Shown here one piece after another: positions 1 through 9,689 of a DNA stretch of 23,666 bases. The notes under the pieces are model-generated. The model worked only from the letters and a program-made list of their open reading frames with translations. It did no database searches and had not been told where the DNA came from. Both the position numbers and the translations under genes were made by a program. Within the stretch, counting starts at the first letter, position 1. Every line of letters begins with the position of its first letter. This DNA comes from Prevotella sp. (lineage in GTDB: Bacteria; Bacteroidota; Bacteroidia; Bacteroidales; Bacteroidaceae), in the NCBI GenBank assembly GCA_021204735.1, contig JAJPYV010000116.1, positions 1-23,666 of the forward strand. Direction: 5' to 3'.

Positions 1-1187
1 GTCATATAGTGGTTGATTTTGCCGCATGTTCAGATGAGGTTAAAGCATTGTTCAATGATGTGTCGAATTTGGATTATATCTTCATGCGTTTACAGATGAT
101 TTATAATGTGGAGTTGAAAGAGCGCAAGTCGGTGATAATCTTTGATGAGGTGCAGTTGGCGCCAAAGGCAAGGCAGGCGATAAAATATTTGGTGAAAGAC
201 CATAGGTATGATTATATCGAAACGGGTTCTTTGATATCAATCCGTAAGAACATCAAGGATATTCTAATCCCAAGCGAGGAGGTTGAAATATGCATGTACC
301 CCATGGATTATGAGGAGTTCAAATGGGCATTGGATGATACTGTAACCATCCCGTTGCTTGCACAATGTTTTGAAAAAAGGATGGTATTGGGAGAGGCACA
401 CAGAAGCCTCATGCGTTATTTCCGTCTGTATATGTTGGTTGGCGGTATGCCGCAAGCCGTATCTACATATTTGAAGACTAACAACTTGCAAAGTGTTGAC
501 AGTACAAAAAGGAACATTATCAGTCTGTATGAGAATGACTTCAATCGTATAGACCCTACGGGCAATGCCTCAAGGTTATTCCACCAGATACCAGCGGAAC
601 TCAACCGCAATTCGAACCGTTATCTTGCATGGAGTGCGACCGGGGGAACCCGCTCTGCAAAACTGTTGGAAACCATCACGGAGATGAAAGAATCAATGGT
701 GGTAAACATGGCTTATCATGCCAATGATCCAAGTGTGGGCATGGCTTTACACCAAGACACGCAGCGTTTCAAAATGTTTATAGGAGACACAGGACTATTT
801 GTCACGTTGGCTTTTTGGGACATGGAAATAACTGACAATATCATTTACAGAAAACTGCTAAGCGACAAATTGAGTGCAGATCTTGGTTATGTGTATGAGA
901 ATTTGGTGGCACAGGTACTCAAATCCACAGGGCATGAACTATATTATTATACTTTCCCAACAGAAAATGGCAAGCATAATTATGAAATAGATTTTCTCAT
1001 TGCAGATGGGGATAAAATCAGTCCAATTGAGGTGAAGTCATCGGGATATAAGACTCATGCATCGTTGGACGCTTTCTGCAAGAAATATTCATCGCGTATC
1101 AAAAACAAGTATCTGATTTATACAAAAGACTTGCAAAAAAACGGTGACATCTTGTATCTCCCCGTTTATATGACAATGTTTCTGTGA
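1..1187 (+). CDS. AAA-type ATPase with DUF4143 domain, 5' end outside window
   Basis: The frame is open to the first base, so the true start and the Walker A loop lie upstream of the window. Numbering from the GTG at position 9, a Walker B strand IIFDEVQ is at residues 43-49, a sensor-like YIETGSLISI at 69-78 and the family motif YPMDYEEF at 97-104. A helical segment with LVGGMPQAV (144-152) marks the start of the DUF4143 part. Near the C-terminus, YENLVAQVL (297-305), EID (327-329) and IEVKSS (341-346) form a PD-(D/E)xK nuclease-like pattern. The protein ends in PVYMTMFL. Proteins of this architecture are common in Bacteroidota and archaea, often in multiple copies, and their biological role is not established. 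It converges with sprA across 13 bases. The family call is firm; the function is not. Confidence 0.9.
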   Translation, partial: HIVVDFAACSDEVKALFNDVSNLDYIFMRLQMIYNVELKERKSVIIFDEVQLAPKARQAIKYLVKDHRYDYIETGSLISIRKNIKDILIPSEEVEICMYPMDYEEFKWALDDTVTIPLLAQCFEKRMVLGEAHRSLMRYFRLYMLVGGMPQAVSTYLKTNNLQSVDSTKRNIISLYENDFNRIDPTGNASRLFHQIPAELNRNSNRYLAWSATGGTRSAKLLETITEMKESMVVNMAYHANDPSVGMALHQDTQRFKMFIGDTGLFVTLAFWDMEITDNIIYRKLLSDKLSADLGYVYENLVAQVLKSTGHELYYYTFPTENGKHNYEIDFLIADGDKISPIEVKSSGYKTHASLDAFCKKYSSRIKNKYLIYTKDLQKNGDILYLPVYMTMFL

Positions 1188-1200
1188 AAACGCCCTTCCC

Positions 1201-4200
1201 TTATCTCGTCAACGAGAATTTCAAACTAAGTCCGAAATCCTGAGTGGTGGTCGGATAACTGCTGCTGGTAAGCAATGGGGTATTTGTCTGACGGTCGTAA
1301 TAGAAACTCATGGTGAGCATCTTCGACAGGGAATAGTCTGCGGAGAACGACAACTTGAATGCGGAGTTTCCACTGCTTGCCGCACTCGTCATTGTGGCTA
1401 TATCACGACAGATAGCTGCTTGCTTTCGGAATGATATATCTAAACGGAGATTAAGGTCGGTATTAAAACCTGACTTCTGTGTCGTGGTCTTTGTTTGTGT
1501 TGCATTCTCATCATCATCCTGCCTGTTGCCCTTACTCTTAACCTTCTTATGTTTCGTGCCACCAAAAAGACTGAAATTGTTAATCTTATAGCCCATACCC
1601 AATACCCAATCCTTACTGGTCGACTCGTTAATCTGAATACTCGTCATACTCAAACTGAGCACACGGGTAGTGCGGTATTCCAACTTGCAGGTAAGGTTGT
1701 TCTGCAACGTTACGTCAATACCGAGCAATGGCGAGAATGCCTCGTTAATGCTTACCGTACTCACATTATACATACTGCTTGGTGTTGGATTTCCTGTCGT
1801 GGCATCCGTCACAAAACCCAAACCGTTCATGTATTCCATATAGGTGCTGTAAGAACTATAAGACCCTACTGCATAGATGCTCTTATAGGCATGGGTAAGA
1901 TTTACACTCTTGAATATCTTCTTGAACCATGCAAGCTGCCCTAATCCACTGTACTTAACCGACCAGTTTGGCAACATCCTTGATAACGCCGGGAATATAC
2001 TCAACGACTTGCCTCCCATGCTTGTGTAGGCTGCAAGGAATGCTGGAACCATAACATCGGCATTGTATTTACTTACCGTTCCGTTCTCTGGATTGAATGC
2101 TTGTCCTGCAAGCGTTGTTCCTGTAGGATATGTGGCATTGGCATACTGCGCCTCTACACGGTCTCGGAATGCATCGAGTGAGTTGCAGAACTTCTCGAAT
2201 GTACCGGAATGGTATCCGTTCCTTTCATTTCCCATACCTTCAAACGCACTGCCGATACTTATTGTGGTCATCGTCAACGTACCGCTCTGTGTAGTCGGCA
2301 TTCCTGTGTACATATATTGCACGCTCTTCGCCGTTGTCTCCGTCCTGCTGGCGTTGAGGTCTATCTTCAAGTCTCTTATCGGCTCAAGCGTCATCTTAAG
2401 TTGCATGTCTTCCGTAAGACTGGTTGTTGCTGGTGTAGCCACACTGTCGCTCATCAGCAACCAACCGCGCTCTACTCCTTTGTTGATGAAGTTGTCATTC
2501 ACAAATCCAAAGGCAAAGTCTAATCCTGGTGCCATAACGCCTCCTGTCCTCTGACCAAGCATATCGCCTATTTCTGGCATAAATCCTGACATTGACATAC
2601 TGTATTGATTGCGGTATGAAAAACTCAAATTCCTTACGAGCATCAACCCTCGGGCAATGCACTGAGCTGTCTTGTACCATTTTGTCTCATCCGACGGCGG
2701 ACGGGCTGCAACGGTGAGTTTCAATGCCGTGGCTGTATCTACCTTGGTGGTTATCTTCAAATTATTGGCATCTATTTTCTTATATTTCAACTTAAATGCC
2801 TTTCCTTCCTGTGTCTTCGCTCCTACTATCAGTTTCTTACTGTTCTTTCCATGTGCCACAGTGATAACGGTATCTGGTTTTAATACAATTTCCTGTTCAA
2901 ATGCTTTCTGGTTCTTGGGCAGTTCTTTTTCTTCCATCTGAGCGTTCTTGTCTTTCTGCCCTGGCTTGGTCTTCAACTGATTGTTACGGGAATTTTTTGA
3001 TGCTGATTTACTGAACCTGTCATTGGTTTTCTTCAGGAATGGCACATGGGCGTATAAACGTTCAAGATTGAACGTACCGTTCCAGTTGAATGAGCGGTTC
3101 GTGGATATTGTGTTGCCCAATGATGTTCCATCCTCAAGGTCTGTTCCTCGAGTCCAGTTATATGTGGCACTATAACTTGCATCTGTGTTCACCCAATCGA
3201 ATATCGGTATGAGATTTAATGGTGCTTGATATGACATACTGAAATTCTGGTTATAACTCAACGGCCGACCGAAATGCTTGATACTCATCCAAACGGAGTC
3301 TTTCCATGCCTGATATTGTTCGGGATATAGATCTTTGTTGACTGGCGTGTATGGCTCTTCTACTTCTGCATTAGTGGCACTACTGAAATTCATGTGGAGA
3401 CACTTAGTAAAGTCCCACCTTAATGTGAATGACCTATTCCATAAGAACTGCTCACTGAACGTTAATGGCAACTCATCGTCACCCATACTATCCATATCGC
3501 GCTCTTGCAACTCATAGTAGTTTCGTGTCATATCGGTATCAAACGATATGTTCTGCGGCAACCAGTTGATACCGAACTTCTTGAGAATTTCAAATGTCTT
3601 TTTCTTGCTCTTTATCAACTTACTGAACGGCTCAAATGTCTTGTAAACTGGTGTGTAGTTGTAACTGAATGCGCCCTTCCATGTGTCGTCGTTCTCAAAC
3701 ACTGTAGTCTCTCCACTCGTATGACTGTGACTGTGACTGTATGTGATCGAGAAGTTGGCTGGATCGTATGGCATTGGATGGCGCTTCGTCTGTATTCCTA
3801 CTCGTACATTGGACAACGAGAAATTGGTGTTCGTAGTCTTGGTAACTGCTATGCTCTCTATGGAATCTCGCTCGTTCTTATCGGCTGTATCGTCAAGCGC
3901 ATCCTTCAACAGAATATCGGTATCAAGAGGGTTGTACTTAGGACGGGTATTCTCTTTCGTAACTGAATAGTAAAGTGGTATTGACACTTTTGCCTTGTCG
4001 GGGAAGAACTTACCCAACTGGACATTTGCGGTTATACTATATGTATTGTAATTGTCTTGTGACCGCTCTGAAACTCCATCCTCAAGACCTCCGAACCCTG
4101 CTGTTACAATCTTGCCAGTGGCATTAACTGTACCTACATCCGACAGTTGCACGTTTAGTGTTCCTTGTGCCGCCCAGCCGCCTTCGTTTGTATATTCCAT

Positions 4201-7200
4201 CAGTCTAAGTTCGTTCACCCATATTTCGCCAGACTTAATGTCTCCTGACAGGTTGCGCACTCCTATCATCATCGTCTTTATCTCTCCCAAAGTCGGGTTC
4301 CCCATAACGCTTATCTTGTTGTTGGGATTGTCTTCATCGTATGTACTGTAAAGGGTGGTGTATGAGGCTATTCCTTGTGACTTTGCCTTGTTCCGGGCTT
4401 TCTTCAGTGATGTCAATACGCTCAAATCTATGTCGAGCATGTTGTCTTCGGGCCATACTTTCTCTCTGTCTACAGAGGAGTAAAGGCTATATTGTCCTGC
4501 CTCTGTGAGTTTCAATGGTATCTCATACTCATAGTAATTACTCCTATAGTCGCTTCCTAAACGGATGAAAACTGCCAACTGGTTGTCGGTGAGGTTCGTG
4601 GTGTTCTGCTCAAAGGCATTGGCATGAACAAACATCTGAATATGCTTGTACTGACGGATGTCAAGTGTGGTGTTCTTGTAAACGGCTTTTGCCTCTCCAT
4701 TTGCAAGGTTTGTAACCACGAAATCCAAGGCCTGCTCATTATCCTCTGTCAACTGTGGCTGTGTAGGGTCTTGACCTCGGATAATACCAGGAGGCAGTAC
4801 GTAGTTGACTGGTACCTTATCACTGTTCTCCTCGATATTTACTGCACTCACTGACATGGTTCCTGACCCTGATGTACTGTTGTCAAGGGTCTGTTCGTAT
4901 ACTCTCCATTCTCCTCTCACAAGGTCGAGTGTTCCAAAACGCAATACAATAGGTTTCTTGAAATTGGTGAGGAACATACGCATAAAACGGATTGAGGAAA
5001 AATCGCTTATCGATCCTACTCGCTGCTCATACTCGTCCAAAGGTATGCGGAATTGATACCATGTGGCGTGTCCTGTCTCTCCGTTGCGCAATGTCATTGA
5101 TGTCTCTCGCTTGTCTACAATGAAATTCTGCCCTACTACAAGGTCTGAAGGTCGTACACTGACATGATACTGGTAATATTTTTCATATTCATTGAGGGTA
5201 TAGTCTTGGTTTATATCCTCAACGTCTGGCGTGGTCTTGTATGAGGTGTCATAACTCTCATCACGACTGTCACTATCGGGGGAGTTGCCTTGTGGATTGT
5301 TTATCTTCTTGTAACGGTCTAAGATAGATGCTTGTATCTCGTCAAAGTCTGATCCTCGGAAATAGTGATAGTCGTCATTGGCTGGGTCGCTCAATATGGA
5401 GTCAAGTGGGGCTTGTGCTACTGTACTTTGTGCTGCGGTGATAAACTCCTGATATGGACTGAACGTTAGCTCTTCCTCATCGGTCAATCCGTTAAATCCT
5501 ACATCCTGCAATGCTCTCGACCCTGATGTCGTCGTAAAGGCGTATGTTACGGTTGACTGTGTTGGTATCTTTCCCCATTGTGTCGTGGTGTAACTGCTTG
5601 AGCCGTCAACTGGCATGCCGCTCTCATAGAATTTCTTTCCGTCTCTAAGGATATCCTCACTGACCTCTCCTAAGTTGATATAAAAATCGCCTCCATACTG
5701 GTTGGCATCACTTTGTTCATTGGTATAGATGAATGGGTCGAGCATCCAAAACTCGATGTATTCTATGTTGGCTGTCTCAAAGTCACTGGTATCCAACTTT
5801 CGCATCATTCCTCCCCAATGTTGCTCTGGATTGGGTAATGTTCCATCGTAATTGAGGTTGGGATTGAAATTATACGGTCCTCTCTCTGAAGGATAATATG
5901 CGAGGTTTAATACTGAAAGGGTGGATGTAGCACCACTATATGTGTTGTCGTTCCTGTTCGGGAAAAGTTCCTTTACATATACCTCTCGTACATAATAGTT
6001 ACTAAGTTGGTTGAGGTCGCTCTTGATATGCGAAGGGGTAAGGGAAGAACTGCGGCGCGTGAACAGAGGGTCGATATAATACCATGCCATCTGTGCTCGA
6101 TTGTAACCGCTCTTCAATGTGGTGTTGTCACTCTGCTCGGAAAACATGGATGGAACACTCGACAACACCCATGAAGATGGCGTTGATACATCTATGGTGC
6201 TCTTCGTATTCTCAAAATCATCAATATACGAGGCATTATCCTGCACTCCACTGGCGTGCCCAGCTATGAGTTGGGCAAACTCTCCTGTGAATGATATTTG
6301 GGATGGTTGGGTACAGTGCAGGAATGGTATCTTGTTGAGGACATTGGTGAGCCACTGACTCTCTTTCTTCCAATTGACATTGATACCCCAAAGGGTGTTG
6401 TTCAACGGTTCTGACCCCATTGACACCTTCGTGGTCAGTGCCTGCTCTGACAAGTGTTGTATAGTACCGCTCAACTGGAAGTTCTTGGAGAAGTCGTACT
6501 CCCAGTTCACTCCGAGCATGGTCTTCCGCTCTTGACCATAGTCGGTATTACTTTCAAGGGATACATTCACCGATGTACCGGCATCAATGATACTCTGGTT
6601 GAGAATGGTTACCTCTCCTGCGGAGTAATCGACACTATAATCTGTACCTTCAGTAAGCGTTACTCCTCCTGCGGTAACTACTACCGAACCTTGTGGCACA
6701 TTGTATGCCCCTAATGAAATCACATTTGCCGATGACCCTCTGAACTGACCCACGAGTTCGTATTTGTCCTTTTCTGCTATCTGTTTGGCCGTTGTTTTCG
6801 TCGAATCGTACAGTTCTGTATAACAGTATTTCTCTGCCACATCTGGAGATACTCCACTATTAGTCAGGGCTGTGTACATATATTTACCGAATGGCTCCGC
6901 GACAGGGAAGAATACTCTTCCGTTTGTTACGGTATATCCACTGACATAGTCGAAATATCCATTGCTGTTTGTCTTGTTGTTGTTGTCCAAACGGTCAGCC
7001 CCCAAAAGTTTTATAATAGTCTGACTCTTTACTTGCTGTTCGGGAATATAGGATATATAAACACCTGCGGTGTCGCTCTGGAATTTTACATCGAGCTTGA
7101 ATTTATCTTTTTCTACTGATGAAGCGAGGTAATATACATTCTTCATCATCAATTGCCAGTTACCTTGCTGTGGATTGTTGCTGGTGTTTTTAAGTGACTT

Positions 7201-8847
7201 TACAAAAAGGGCTTGGGATGCATCCTGGATATCTGATGAAAACTCTCCTACCTGATATGTTACACCTCCGTATGTGTATTCGTATGCAATGGCAAGCACT
7301 TGGTCGGTCTGCAAGGCTGTCTTCAACGACACGTATCCCAATGAGGTGTTTAACGTGTACTCGGTACTGCTCAACAAACGTGCGCTCTCAAGTTTCTCAT
7401 AATCAACACCTCCTGTGAAACCTGGAATTGCATCGAGCACAGAACTGGTCTGGTCGATGTCGCGGGCGGCTGCATAACTGTTTACCATAGCGGAATACTC
7501 CCCGTTGGCATTGTTTGATGGCACAAGCTGCCCTGTAAGCCCCCATAGGGTATTACTTACCTGCGTATTCTCTCCAAGGTCGGTCAATGCTACTATGTTT
7601 CTGGTATTTGTGGTCGTTCCTGTCTTATTTGTCACCCAGATCTCTACTCTGTTGATGGTAATACCCGACAGGATATTTGGCAAAGTCTTCATCCACGTGT
7701 CATATTTGTCGTGGAAATATTGTGATAGGAAGAAGTGACGGTTCTCTTCATATTCTGTAGCGCTGAAATCGAATGTAGTTAACTGTACACCGCCTTTTGA
7801 TGATACGCTCTTTGATGATGATTTCTTTTGCGATATCACTGTCTGCAACGACAATTTACCGAATTGAAGGTCTGTACGGATACCAAACAGAGAACTGGCA
7901 CCATTAACAAGTGATGAGTTGCTTGGGAACGACACGTTTCCTCCCTCAATAAGCTTTATTATCTCGTCTTCCTTACCCTCATATTTCAATTTCATGTTCT
8001 GTGCATCGTAATCAAATGTGGCATCGGTGTTGTAATTGAGGTTCATACTGACTTTGTCTCCGACTTTTCCATTGACACTGATGTTTATCTTCTCATCGAA
8101 GTCCATCATTGTCGTCTTTCGGTTACGTATCGGTAATGAGGGGTTGTCAATATTCTTAAGAGTGATGCCAAACTTTATCTCTGCTGTTCCCTGTGTCTTT
8201 ATCCTCACACCTCCTGGCCCAAAAATCTTGTCGGCTGGTCCCAAATCGAAATGCATATCGGAGAAAGAGAATTTCTCCTTGCCGTTTTCCTTTACAATCT
8301 CATCATTCTTGTCCCGGAAAAATCTTTCTATTTCTTTCTTCTCGCTCCACTTCTGATATTCTTCTGGGGTCATCACAATTGGTGTTGACAGATAATTGTC
8401 TCCTATCTTTGAACCTATATAATATCTATTCAAAGAGTCGTTGTATTCCACTTCCTGTGAAATGTTATCTGGCATTGTCAGGTCGGTAGCATTTCGGTTG
8501 AGATCTTCCTCTGTTATCGGCACTGTACGCTGAACTTTCCAAAGGGGGTGAAGCAATGAGTCAGGGATTATATCCTCGTCAATGACTAATGACGAGAGAT
8601 CGGTAATCTCAGTTTTCGTGGAATCATTAGCCGCCTGCCTCTGTCTGGCTCCCTGTGGTCGCGTATTGTTGTCTTGCGACTGTGGTTTGTTCTCATCTGA
8701 CTGCGGATTGTTTCCCGGTGGGCGTTGACCGCTTCTCTGCGGCCGTGTTTTGTCATCCTGATAATACGGTAAGGTGAAGGCATAGCTTGCCACGCTTACG
8801 GCAAACAACGCAGTCAAAATTCCATATATTATCTTGGTTCTAAACAT
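1201..8847 (-). CDS. sprA: SprA/Sov, type IX secretion system outer-membrane translocon
   Basis: SprA is the very large beta-barrel channel through which T9SS cargo with C-terminal sorting domains crosses the outer membrane. The protein is 2548 residues, slightly longer than the roughly 2400-2500 of known SprA/Sov. It begins with a Sec signal peptide (basic MFRTK, then a hydrophobic stretch to about residue 23, cleavage near ASYA). A Pro/Gln/Arg/Asn-rich linker follows (about 32-80), then the conserved N-terminal region (about 205-340). Family motifs include YIDDFENTKS (about 874), NEYEKYYQYHVSVRP (about 1225) and GEIWVNELRL (about 1540). A lysine-rich segment lies at about 1938-2050, and the final strand ends in FGLSLKFSLTR. 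I chose ATG 8847; the codon before it is TTG. It lies 155 or more bases downstream of ruvA on the same strand. Palindromes in that gap may be regulatory. Confidence 0.97.
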   Translation of the reverse strand: MFRTKIIYGILTALFAVSVASYAFTLPYYQDDKTRPQRSGQRPPGNNPQSDENKPQSQDNNTRPQGARQRQAANDSTKTEITDLSSLVIDEDIIPDSLLHPLWKVQRTVPITEEDLNRNATDLTMPDNISQEVEYNDSLNRYYIGSKIGDNYLSTPIVMTPEEYQKWSEKKEIERFFRDKNDEIVKENGKEKFSFSDMHFDLGPADKIFGPGGVRIKTQGTAEIKFGITLKNIDNPSLPIRNRKTTMMDFDEKINISVNGKVGDKVSMNLNYNTDATFDYDAQNMKLKYEGKEDEIIKLIEGGNVSFPSNSSLVNGASSLFGIRTDLQFGKLSLQTVISQKKSSSKSVSSKGGVQLTTFDFSATEYEENRHFFLSQYFHDKYDTWMKTLPNILSGITINRVEIWVTNKTGTTTNTRNIVALTDLGENTQVSNTLWGLTGQLVPSNNANGEYSAMVNSYAAARDIDQTSSVLDAIPGFTGGVDYEKLESARLLSSTEYTLNTSLGYVSLKTALQTDQVLAIAYEYTYGGVTYQVGEFSSDIQDASQALFVKSLKNTSNNPQQGNWQLMMKNVYYLASSVEKDKFKLDVKFQSDTAGVYISYIPEQQVKSQTIIKLLGADRLDNNNKTNSNGYFDYVSGYTVTNGRVFFPVAEPFGKYMYTALTNSGVSPDVAEKYCYTELYDSTKTTAKQIAEKDKYELVGQFRGSSANVISLGAYNVPQGSVVVTAGGVTLTEGTDYSVDYSAGEVTILNQSIIDAGTSVNVSLESNTDYGQERKTMLGVNWEYDFSKNFQLSGTIQHLSEQALTTKVSMGSEPLNNTLWGINVNWKKESQWLTNVLNKIPFLHCTQPSQISFTGEFAQLIAGHASGVQDNASYIDDFENTKSTIDVSTPSSWVLSSVPSMFSEQSDNTTLKSGYNRAQMAWYYIDPLFTRRSSSLTPSHIKSDLNQLSNYYVREVYVKELFPNRNDNTYSGATSTLSVLNLAYYPSERGPYNFNPNLNYDGTLPNPEQHWGGMMRKLDTSDFETANIEYIEFWMLDPFIYTNEQSDANQYGGDFYINLGEVSEDILRDGKKFYESGMPVDGSSSYTTTQWGKIPTQSTVTYAFTTTSGSRALQDVGFNGLTDEEELTFSPYQEFITAAQSTVAQAPLDSILSDPANDDYHYFRGSDFDEIQASILDRYKKINNPQGNSPDSDSRDESYDTSYKTTPDVEDINQDYTLNEYEKYYQYHVSVRPSDLVVGQNFIVDKRETSMTLRNGETGHATWYQFRIPLDEYEQRVGSISDFSSIRFMRMFLTNFKKPIVLRFGTLDLVRGEWRVYEQTLDNSTSGSGTMSVSAVNIEENSDKVPVNYVLPPGIIRGQDPTQPQLTEDNEQALDFVVTNLANGEAKAVYKNTTLDIRQYKHIQMFVHANAFEQNTTNLTDNQLAVFIRLGSDYRSNYYEYEIPLKLTEAGQYSLYSSVDREKVWPEDNMLDIDLSVLTSLKKARNKAKSQGIASYTTLYSTYDEDNPNNKISVMGNPTLGEIKTMMIGVRNLSGDIKSGEIWVNELRLMEYTNEGGWAAQGTLNVQLSDVGTVNATGKIVTAGFGGLEDGVSERSQDNYNTYSITANVQLGKFFPDKAKVSIPLYYSVTKENTRPKYNPLDTDILLKDALDDTADKNERDSIESIAVTKTTNTNFSLSNVRVGIQTKRHPMPYDPANFSITYSHSHSHTSGETTVFENDDTWKGAFSYNYTPVYKTFEPFSKLIKSKKKTFEILKKFGINWLPQNISFDTDMTRNYYELQERDMDSMGDDELPLTFSEQFLWNRSFTLRWDFTKCLHMNFSSATNAEVEEPYTPVNKDLYPEQYQAWKDSVWMSIKHFGRPLSYNQNFSMSYQAPLNLIPIFDWVNTDASYSATYNWTRGTDLEDGTSLGNTISTNRSFNWNGTFNLERLYAHVPFLKKTNDRFSKSASKNSRNNQLKTKPGQKDKNAQMEEKELPKNQKAFEQEIVLKPDTVITVAHGKNSKKLIVGAKTQEGKAFKLKYKKIDANNLKITTKVDTATALKLTVAARPPSDETKWYKTAQCIARGLMLVRNLSFSYRNQYSMSMSGFMPEIGDMLGQRTGGVMAPGLDFAFGFVNDNFINKGVERGWLLMSDSVATPATTSLTEDMQLKMTLEPIRDLKIDLNASRTETTAKSVQYMYTGMPTTQSGTLTMTTISIGSAFEGMGNERNGYHSGTFEKFCNSLDAFRDRVEAQYANATYPTGTTLAGQAFNPENGTVSKYNADVMVPAFLAAYTSMGGKSLSIFPALSRMLPNWSVKYSGLGQLAWFKKIFKSVNLTHAYKSIYAVGSYSSYSTYMEYMNGLGFVTDATTGNPTPSSMYNVSTVSINEAFSPLLGIDVTLQNNLTCKLEYRTTRVLSLSMTSIQINESTSKDWVLGMGYKINNFSLFGGTKHKKVKSKGNRQDDDENATQTKTTTQKSGFNTDLNLRLDISFRKQAAICRDIATMTSAASSGNSAFKLSFSADYSLSKMLTMSFYYDRQTNTPLLTSSSYPTTTQDFGLSLKFSLTR

Positions 8848-8909
8848 CAATCTTTCAGGAAATTAAATGCATACTGGGCTAACTAAGCCCTACGGAAATT
8901 ACCTTTGGA

Positions 8910-8924
8910 TAATAGTTACTATTA
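8910..8924. repeat. 15-base palindrome upstream of sprA
   Basis: Seven-base arms TAATAGT and ACTATTA flank a single central T. It lies 63 bases upstream of the sprA start and just next to the larger inverted repeat at 8933-8963. It could be a protein-binding half-site pair or chance in AT-rich DNA. Confidence 0.5.
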
Positions 8925-8932
8925 AGATAACT

Positions 8933-8963
8933 AATGTTATGCTTATTTTTTAAGCATAACATT
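8933..8963. repeat. Perfect 13-bp inverted repeat between ruvA and sprA
   Basis: The arms AATGTTATGCTTA and TAAGCATAACATT are exact reverse complements separated by a five-base T loop (plus strand). In the sprA-sense RNA this folds to a 13-bp stem with an A5 loop. No U-run follows on either strand and only three of 13 pairs are G-C, so it is not a typical intrinsic terminator. It could be a weak terminator or attenuator after ruvA, an operator, or an RNA structure in the sprA leader. Confidence 0.7.
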
Positions 8964-9005
8964 CAGCTACACAAACTGTAACAACTCTTGAATTTATCAA
9001 TACAA

Positions 9006-9611
9006 TCACTTTATCTGTTTCAATGCTAACTTCACTACTTGTTCTACTGGCAGTTCAGGTTGTTCCTTAAGGATAGCGGTAACTGCCTTTGCTGACGGTG
9101 CTGGTGCAAAACCGAGCATCGTAAGTGCACCGACAGCCTCGTCTCTCACCTCCTTGTTTATGGTGTCTACATGTGAACCTGACGTAACATTCTGTATTTC
9201 TTCAATGCCTAAAGCGGCAATCTTGTCTTTCAAGTCCACTATTATGCGCTGTGCCGTACGAAGCCCTATGCCTTTCACCATCTTCAACATCTTCTCGTTT
9301 CCAGAGGAGATTACATTGCACAATTCTGCTGGAGTAAGTTCGGAAAGTATCATTCGGGCTGTATTTGCTCCCACTCCCGACACTGTTATAAGCAATAGAA
9401 ACATCTCTCTTTCCTGCTTTGAAGCAAATCCGAAAAGTGCGTAGGCGTCTTCTCTAATATTCTCAAAAACATAGAGTTTCACATCTTTCTTGCCTTGTAT
9501 GGCACTGTATGTGTTAAGCGTAACATTCATTCCGTAGCCCACTCCATTAACATCCACAACAGCGTATGCAGGGGTAAGTTCGGTAAGTTCGCCTTTAATG
9601 TACTCAATCAT
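9006..9611 (-). CDS. ruvA: Holliday junction DNA helicase subunit RuvA
   Basis: RuvA binds four-way DNA junctions as a tetramer and loads the RuvB motor for branch migration in recombinational repair. The 201-residue length is normal. Domain I (about 1-63) is the OB-fold beginning [11 protein letters not shown]. Domain II carries two helix-hairpin-helix motifs, VSGVGANTA (77-85) and VKGIGLRTA (112-120). A linker of about 140-155 leads to the RuvB-contacting domain III, with ALTMLGFAP at 162-170. The ATG at 9611 gives the canonical N-terminus. sprA follows on the same strand after a gap. The upstream gap holds two candidate promoters. ruvB and ruvC are not in this window. Confidence 0.98.
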   Translation of the reverse strand: MIEYIKGELTELTPAYAVVDVNGVGYGMNVTLNTYSAIQGKKDVKLYVFENIREDAYALFGFASKQEREMFLLLITVSGVGANTARMILSELTPAELCNVISSGNEKMLKMVKGIGLRTAQRIIVDLKDKIAALGIEEIQNVTSGSHVDTINKEVRDEAVGALTMLGFAPAPSAKAVTAILKEQPELPVEQVVKLALKQIK

Positions 9612-9689
9612 TACCTTTAAATATTCTTATTACACCTTAATTTAACGTGCAACTCCGATGTTTATTGCATTTTCATTGTTTTTAATGCT

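Noticed and set aside
1..1187. The DUF4143 ATPase as part of a mobile or defence island
   Set aside because: Only one truncated gene is visible at the edge, with no integrase, repeat or toxin-like neighbour. The other side is a core secretion gene.
1495..3966. Several plus-strand frames of 100-163 codons opposite sprA
   Set aside because: They lie wholly within the sprA reading frame, have irregular Cys/Ser-rich composition, overlap each other in different frames and show no recognisable domain.
8933..8963. Calling the ruvA-sprA inverted repeat an intrinsic terminator
   Set aside because: The stem is only three G-C pairs in 13 and no T-run follows on either strand, so I list it as a repeat of unknown role.
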